The notes under the pieces were generated by a model. The model saw only the letters and a program-made list of their open reading frames with translations, had not been told where the DNA came from and ran no database searches. Position numbers and translations under genes: made by a program. 64,000 nt of DNA from Daedaleopsis sinensis (lineage: Eukaryota > Basidiomycota > Agaricomycetes > Polyporales > Polyporaceae): NCBI GenBank assembly GCA_033807695.1, contig CM066311.1:1240001-1304000 (forward strand). The letters run 5' to 3'. This document shows positions 58,865 through 64,000 of the stretch, piece by piece; within the stretch, counting starts at the first letter, position 1, and each line of letters begins with the position of its first letter.

Positions 58865-59323
58865 AATTTCGGGTTGGGGTCTGGTGCTGAGTATACCGCA
58901 GGGGGCTCGTGTCTCGTGGGGATGATGTATTGCTGGAGAGGCCGAGAGTAGCATTGGGTCTCTTATATAGGTAGGCACTAGGGTACTCACTCGAGAAGCT
59001 GATGCTGCAGTGGTGCCGACTCGAGGCGTCAAGAGTGTACATGCGTCTATGATAAATCTTGTCCAAAAATTCGGACATCTCGGCTAACAGGTTGCGGTCA
59101 AGGTCTACTGCCTCAACCTTCGACTAGATATTCTTGATGGTGTGGTTTTGTGATGGCCGCTCAGCCTGTATGATGAACTTATCGATTTGATGTGTCAGGT
59201 TGCGCTTCTTCCACTAGTATCCATCACTTGTTGATGCTTTCTCCGCACTGAACAGCGGCCCGTTTAATAAACCTGCAACTCGTATGAAGTCCCCCAACGT
59301 CCACTCACAAAGCGACAGCCACT
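58865..59323. other. Intergenic: promoter side of UstYa copy B
   Basis: About 0.46 kb. No gene supported. 58024-58556 on the other side of the candidate peptide is likewise empty and should hold the promoter of copy A. Confidence 0.5.
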
Positions 59324-59359
59324 ATGCTATTCTTCCTCAACCCAAGTGCTACATCTTCT

Positions 59360-59978
59360 ATGGCTTTCCGTGTCTCGATCTCGGCCATAATCCTCGTTGT
59401 GTCCTTGGACATCACATTCATATTCTACTCCCTCAGCAAGTTGCAGACCCTACTTCCCCAGCGGAAGGAATATAGTACGTATTCGCAATGCACATCCGAA
59501 GAATAAACTTAAACTCACTTACTTTACGATAGCCTATATTGGGGAGGACTTCCCTGCTCAACTTCCTCTCCAGTTTCCCTCTGCTGGGCTCGTTATGGAG
59601 AGCGGAAAGGGACATTTTTCACTCCTCGCAGATGACGAATGGAGGACAGTCTACGGCCAAAGAGACGGTTTCATCGAGCTCGGTCCCGCCAATCGCACCT
59701 TCCTAGTCTCGGTGGTGCACCAACTCCACTGCCTCGATGCCATGCGTGTCGGGTTCGTCACGAACCGGACCGGATCAGTACAGCATATGGAGCATTGTTT
59801 GCATTACCTGCGACAAATGATCCTGTGCTACTCTGACACAACATTGGAGGTGGATGTACAAGGCTACTACCAGGGAAGGTTGGAGCACGGAGCAGATGGT
59901 ATAGGATCCATTCACAGATGCAAAGACTGGACAGTTGTGCGAGATTACATAGAGACGCATGGCTCGGAGCCCTTGTAA
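59360..59978 (+). CDS. UstYa-family (DUF3328) oxidase-like protein, copy B
   Basis: Two exons, 59360-59474 and 59533-59978, giving 186 aa. The N-terminal anchor is SAIILVVSLDITFIFYSL. YIGEDFPAQLPLQFP and SLLADDEWRTVYGQRDGF follow, then the two HxxHC motifs HQLHC (VSVVHQLHCLDAMRVGF) and HMEHC (HMEHCLHYLRQMILCYSD), and the terminal block HRCKDWTVVRDYIETHG. Intron position and phase are the same as in copy A, so the two arose by duplication and now point away from each other. An upstream in-frame Met at 59324 would extend the cytosolic end by 12 residues. Likely acts at a membrane on a peptide or specialised-metabolite substrate; identity unknown. Confidence 0.9.
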
Positions 59979-60801
59979 TTTCTACGTCTAGAGTCTTCTG
60001 GCTTATCACACGATGTATTATTGGAGCCTGTAGCACTACTCATACCGCTGCTAACGGCGTAAGACTGTAAATATCACCGCATGGCACCAATGACCGGCGA
60101 AAAATTGAAGTTCAAGCCTTGAAGTGTGTGACTTAAACCTTGTGGCACCAGTGCGGCAGCCCATGAGGCCCCCAGGAGGTTTTCTCAATTTCCAATGAAC
60201 AACGCCCACAAGTTAGTTGGCGGCCGAAGCTTGTGCCGAACTTCAACATCTTGTGACGCCTTGGGATAAGAACTAATAGTAGCATGAGCGGCCGCCTGAC
60301 TCGGATCCGTGTCGGATCCATCGCCGATAGGTCCCGACTTCTATCCCATCATAATCTGTCAAACTGACCACAAACACGCCGGAGGAAGCTCGTCGTTGTG
60401 GTTCGATAGGCGATGGATGTTCTACAGAAGGAGTCTGAGCGAACAAGTCACTAGGTTCACGTTTCAGGTAAGCTCAAGAGCTTAGACCAGATAACCTGTG
60501 TGCCGATACGAAGTTGGAACACACCTAATTCGCTTGTCCAATCACAGCTCGTAGGTGTCGTTCTCAAGATTTCAGCGATGATGAGAATGATTATGTTGTG
60601 TCTAGCACACCCCCCAGGCACTCGGCACATGCAAACTCCGGTGGGTCCTCCAGTGCTATCGGGTATTCTCAACTCACTGAGTGAGAACTTAGAGAGCATC
60701 GAACCATGAAGCTAATATATGTACCCTGCTGGCAGGAAGAACGTGTGCGATAGTGTACCATCTCCCACTCCCATCTCCTCCACACCACGGCCTTAGTGAC
60801 T
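59979..60801. other. Intergenic
   Basis: About 0.8 kb between UstYa copy B and the 7-TM gene. No supported feature. Confidence 0.5.
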
Positions 60802-62054
60802 ATGGCCCTCACCGATGCAGTGTCAGGTCTCGTTGGGTTTACCTGCGAGGCGGTCTGCTGGGGTAAATTCTCATAACAACTATCGTCTGACTCAACTGAC
60901 AAACTACTTCCTGCACACATCAGGCATATACGTCGTTCTATTCCTCATCTCCATGGGCTTACTGCTGCGCCGAGCCAAATCCGGCACTACTCATCCCCCT
61001 ATTCTGATTGCACACGTCGTCCTTTTTTGCTGCTGTACTACCCATTTTGCCTTGAGGTTCAATCACCTCTACACGTCATTGGTATGTCAATTCGTCGATG
61101 CTCTTCGTATCACAGTCCTGCATTCTGATATTTAAATGTCTGCAGCCCGCCGCCGGTTTGGAAGGATTCATAGCTGAAACTCCTGCGCTGCTTGCATCGG
61201 ACACTCTCATATCCGTCTGTGACCTCATCGGCGAATTCATATTGCTGTACCGCTGCTGGATTGTCTGGAATCGAAACTACTGGATTGTTCTTCTTCCTGC
61301 CCTCAGTGCTATCGCGGGTTTTTGTGAGTGGGCATGCTTCACGCATTGTTAACGTGTGGCACTAAATGTGTTCTAGCATGTATCGCAGAGGTTGTTCACC
61401 TCACAGCGACCCTCAATCCTACCGCAGCGGTGCCACCTCCCGCGCTCATTCCTCTCGGTACCGCGGGTTACGCTTTACCACTCGCGGCAAATGCGATGAC
61501 TACACTGCTCATAGTGGGAAAGCTATGGTGGATCCTGTCCTCAACTTCCGCACATTCTGGGCAGAGTCCAATCCGTTCAGGTTACGACTCTTTGCGGAAG
61601 GTGGTTGGGATCTTAATCGAGAGCGGCATGCTCTACCTCATCACTCAGCTTATATTTGTCGTTCTATTCTCGCTCGGACACCCGGCTGAGGGTATCCTCG
61701 CCTTCGTCTCTGTTCAAATCTATGTGAGTCCGCTTCACAGTGCCGAAGGGTTCGTTCTAGAATAACAAAGGGCATTGACAGGGAATTGCGCCGACGCTCA
61801 TCATCATCAGAGTCGCTCTTGGACTCTCGACAGAGTCCACCGTTCAAATCGTTCCCACAGATATTGTCGGGTCTTCCGGATGGGCCTCAAACACTGTGTT
61901 GGATCCAAGGTCGTTAACACTCCCCAGGTCACAAGTTCGGGTCACTGTCGCAGAGAACGCAGCACTAGGGTCTGCCAGCGACAGTAATGCATTTGAGATG
62001 AAGGCGTACTTAGGGACATCCCGTACCAGCCTGCCTGGTCAAGATGCTGCTTGA
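60802..62054 (+). CDS. Seven-transmembrane basidiomycete membrane protein
   Basis: Five exons: 60802-60862, 60924-61081, 61146-61323, 61377-61723, 61782-62054, giving 338 aa. Hydrophobic helices are visible around IYVVLFLISMGLLLRRA, ILIAHVVLFCCCTTHFALRF, DTLISVCDLIGEFILLYRCW, YWIVLLPALSAIAGFSCI, GYALPLAANAMTTLLIVGKL, IESGMLYLITQLIFVVLFSL and ILAFVSVQIYGIAPTLIIIR. The pattern YRCWIVWNRNYWIV between helices 3 and 4 is the hallmark of a large uncharacterised 7-TM family of Agaricomycetes. A polar C-terminal tail of about 60 residues follows. Receptor function is often assumed but not shown. Phases all close. Confidence 0.88.
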
Positions 62055-63595
62055 TGTTATATACGATTGGCATTGGCATGCAATGATGACACGTGCGGGA
62101 AGGTACAAGTAGTCGTAAACTAGAAAGAGCAAAGGCCCGGGATGTGCGTGCTTGTGTATTCACACAATGGATGGGAGTTCCGACGGAGTCTTGTCTAAAA
62201 CCCACGTACATCTCGGAATGCATGAAGTCTACGGCTTACTACATCACAATTCAACTCGTATATAATCATACGGTACATTGTGAGCGTCACGACGACACGA
62301 GTCCCTATATATGCATCCGCCGCACCCATAGCTATGCGGAATGCTAAGGTGTGTAGCGAATATAATCCTAGATTTGTCACGCTACATCATGAGAATATAC
62401 CAATATTATTACTGACCGGTACATAGACGGCCGCGGGTTGCCTATACTCAATTGTCGAGCGTATAGGGCGTCGCACAAATAATACCAGGTCTCTCGTCGA
62501 CAGCCTTCGATGTTATCCGCTCCAACATAGTAGCTTCACTGCAAATTCTGGTGCGAGTCACAGGCAAGGACTTACAGGTCGGGCTTGCTTGCAAGGAACT
62601 GGGAGTATCATACGAGCCAACGGGGTTGTCGCAGTACTGCTGCACTCCCGCAAGTAGCGTGCTATAGTGCGAAGGCGAAGCTGTCAGTATCCTTCTACGC
62701 ATACGATGGGCAACCTACTTGATCTGCTTCATTGCGTCAGTTCCTGTCGAACGTCCGCTGTGCCAATGTGATGCGCATACCAAGCGTAGGTCGGTTTTCC
62801 AATTGCAAGACTTCGCGCGGAGAGTCGCCATGAGGTCTTTGCCGTCAGAAGACTAATGATCGCCATCTTGCTTGGACTATCCCACCTTTCTTTCCCGGCG
62901 AATACGCCCTCTAGCGCGTAGCAGATCTCACGGAGCTAGCGGTCTGGAAGTAATCAACAATGCTTACCAGGCCAGTATCATGACAGAGGACAAAATACCT
63001 GACGAGGATGAGCTGCATCGCTCTAGGGTCGCGGATATTAACGCGTGGCTGTCCGTCCCTTGGTAGACATCTTCACGCGAGGGTCAGATACCAGTAGTGC
63101 AGACGATATTCTGGCAAAAAGGTAAGTCGTGTACCTTGAGCTCGAGGAAGCCGGCTGCGATGCACGTTAAAAGCGACAGTGTTCGAAGCATCAAACCTGA
63201 AGTATAATCATACGGGAGAAGTGGACTCGGAGTGCATGCTACTCACTGAGAACGGAGGACACGCTATGCCAAGCGGGAATACTTCCGCTACGAAACCCAG
63301 GGGCGCTTTAAGATTCCAATCGTGCCGCAGTGCTCGCATCGACGTTGAAGCATCAAGAGTCCGAGCAGAAATATCTACAAAGGGGCAACTGTCAAATGAC
63401 ATAAATAATAAGCCTTGCAAACTCACAGCCACCAAGAGCCCGAGCGCATTGGCGCAAGGAGGCCCGCTCGATTTTCATGGTCGACAGTATTTAACTGCCC
63501 TCCTCCTTTGTCCGATCCTCATTACTGACACAATCGTACATGAACGTCGGGACTCGGCATACGTCCAGGAAGGAGCATACGCACGACTGCCTTCA
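62055..63595. other. Intergenic or unrecognised exons
   Basis: About 1.5 kb. A minus-strand stretch near 62570-62700 (LLAGVQQYCDNPVGSYDTPS) looks protein-like and ends at a GTAAGT, so it may be an exon of the partial gene at the right edge, but it could not be linked. Confidence 0.35.
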
Positions 63596-64000
63596 TCACC
63601 TGGTACGGGTTCTTGCCGCGACCTTGTAAACGTCGTTGATGATGGTGTTGCACGCAAGCCCAAAGCCCAATGGGACGTGGTCACAGGATGATGCGAGTTG
63701 ACACTTCATCTCCGTCCAGACAGAGCAATCCACGTACCGCTCAACAGAGTCCTTGCTCTGGTCCGCCTGTGGGAACACCTTGGCCAGCGTTGACGGCAAG
63801 TCGAGGGTGTAAAGGCTTGTTAGGCTTCCTTCCGTCTGTCGACTCCTCCACCCCCGCGCCCACGCTCGACTTCTCGTCGACTCGAAACATGCAAGGGTTA
63901 TTCCGCACGACGACTGTGTTGGCGTTGGGTATACGCCGGTCAAGGGCCACCCTGTAATGGAGGTCGAGCAGCCCGTCGGAATTCACGAGGCTGAAGATAT
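63596..64000 (-). CDS. Partial unassigned gene at the right edge
   Basis: Minus-strand coding-like sequence enters from the edge. One frame reads SDGLLDLHYRVALDRRIPNA then VVVRNNPCMFRVDEKSSVGA (to about 63790). A second frame further on reads TLAKVFPQADQSKDSVERYV then KCQLASSCDHVPLGFG, ending at a stop at 63596. The change of frame implies a splice or a frameshift between about 63860 and 63770. No family recognised; the upstream part is outside the window. Confidence 0.35.

Overview
The window is nuclear DNA of a basidiomycete fungus, most likely an Agaricomycete. Genes are dense, mostly intron-rich (introns usually 47-100 nt, GT-AG with a few GC-AG), and coding sequence is GC-rich. Basidiomycete-type families are present: a DUF6535 membrane protein, a 7-TM protein, multi-exon P450s and a multi-copy hypothetical family. 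There is no bacterial or organellar signal, operon or CRISPR array. All gene models below were spliced by hand by matching frame and phase to protein families; exon coordinates are given in each entry.

Layout. 1-3.7 kb: a probable mobile-element-derived gene running off the left edge, then a perfect 359-bp tandem duplication. 3.8-9.3 kb: GPI transamidase subunit PIG-S, ubiquitin-conjugating enzyme UBC4/5, and a DFR-like reductase. 10.5-12.3 kb: an adenylate-forming enzyme. 12.3-17.5 kb: gene-poor. 17.5-20.3 kb: protein-L-isoaspartate methyltransferase and the farnesyl/geranylgeranyl transferase alpha subunit. 20.5-23 kb: DUF6535 protein. 23.6-27.1 kb: a 14-exon Zn2Cys6 regulator with a 6-nt exon. 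27.3-29.9 kb: head-to-head pair Yra1/ALYREF and RNA polymerase III subunit Rpc31. 30.6-34.1 kb: an F-box/LRR-like protein and a secreted cysteine-containing protein. 35-37.7 kb: a P450. 37.7-42.5 kb: gene-poor. 42.5-49.3 kb: a short-chain dehydrogenase with a 7-nt exon, a CUE-domain Cue3/ASCC2 homologue, and a single-pass cell-surface protein.

The right third is accessory. An SDR pseudogene (49.8-51.4 kb) carries a 787-bp mariner-like MITE in an intron. A second P450 (53.2-55.6 kb) has an unusual I-helix. A divergent pair of UstYa/DUF3328 genes (57.4-58.0 and 59.4-60.0 kb) flanks a possible very small gene. A 7-TM protein follows, and the right edge holds an unassigned partial frame.

Housekeeping genes (GPI anchoring, ubiquitination, mRNA export, Pol III, prenylation, ribosome quality control) therefore alternate with accessory oxidoreductases. 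The most interesting signals are the two very small exons, the MITE inside the SDR relic, and the UstYa pair next to a P450, which is a possible specialised-metabolite or RiPP-like locus. No precursor or core enzyme is proven.
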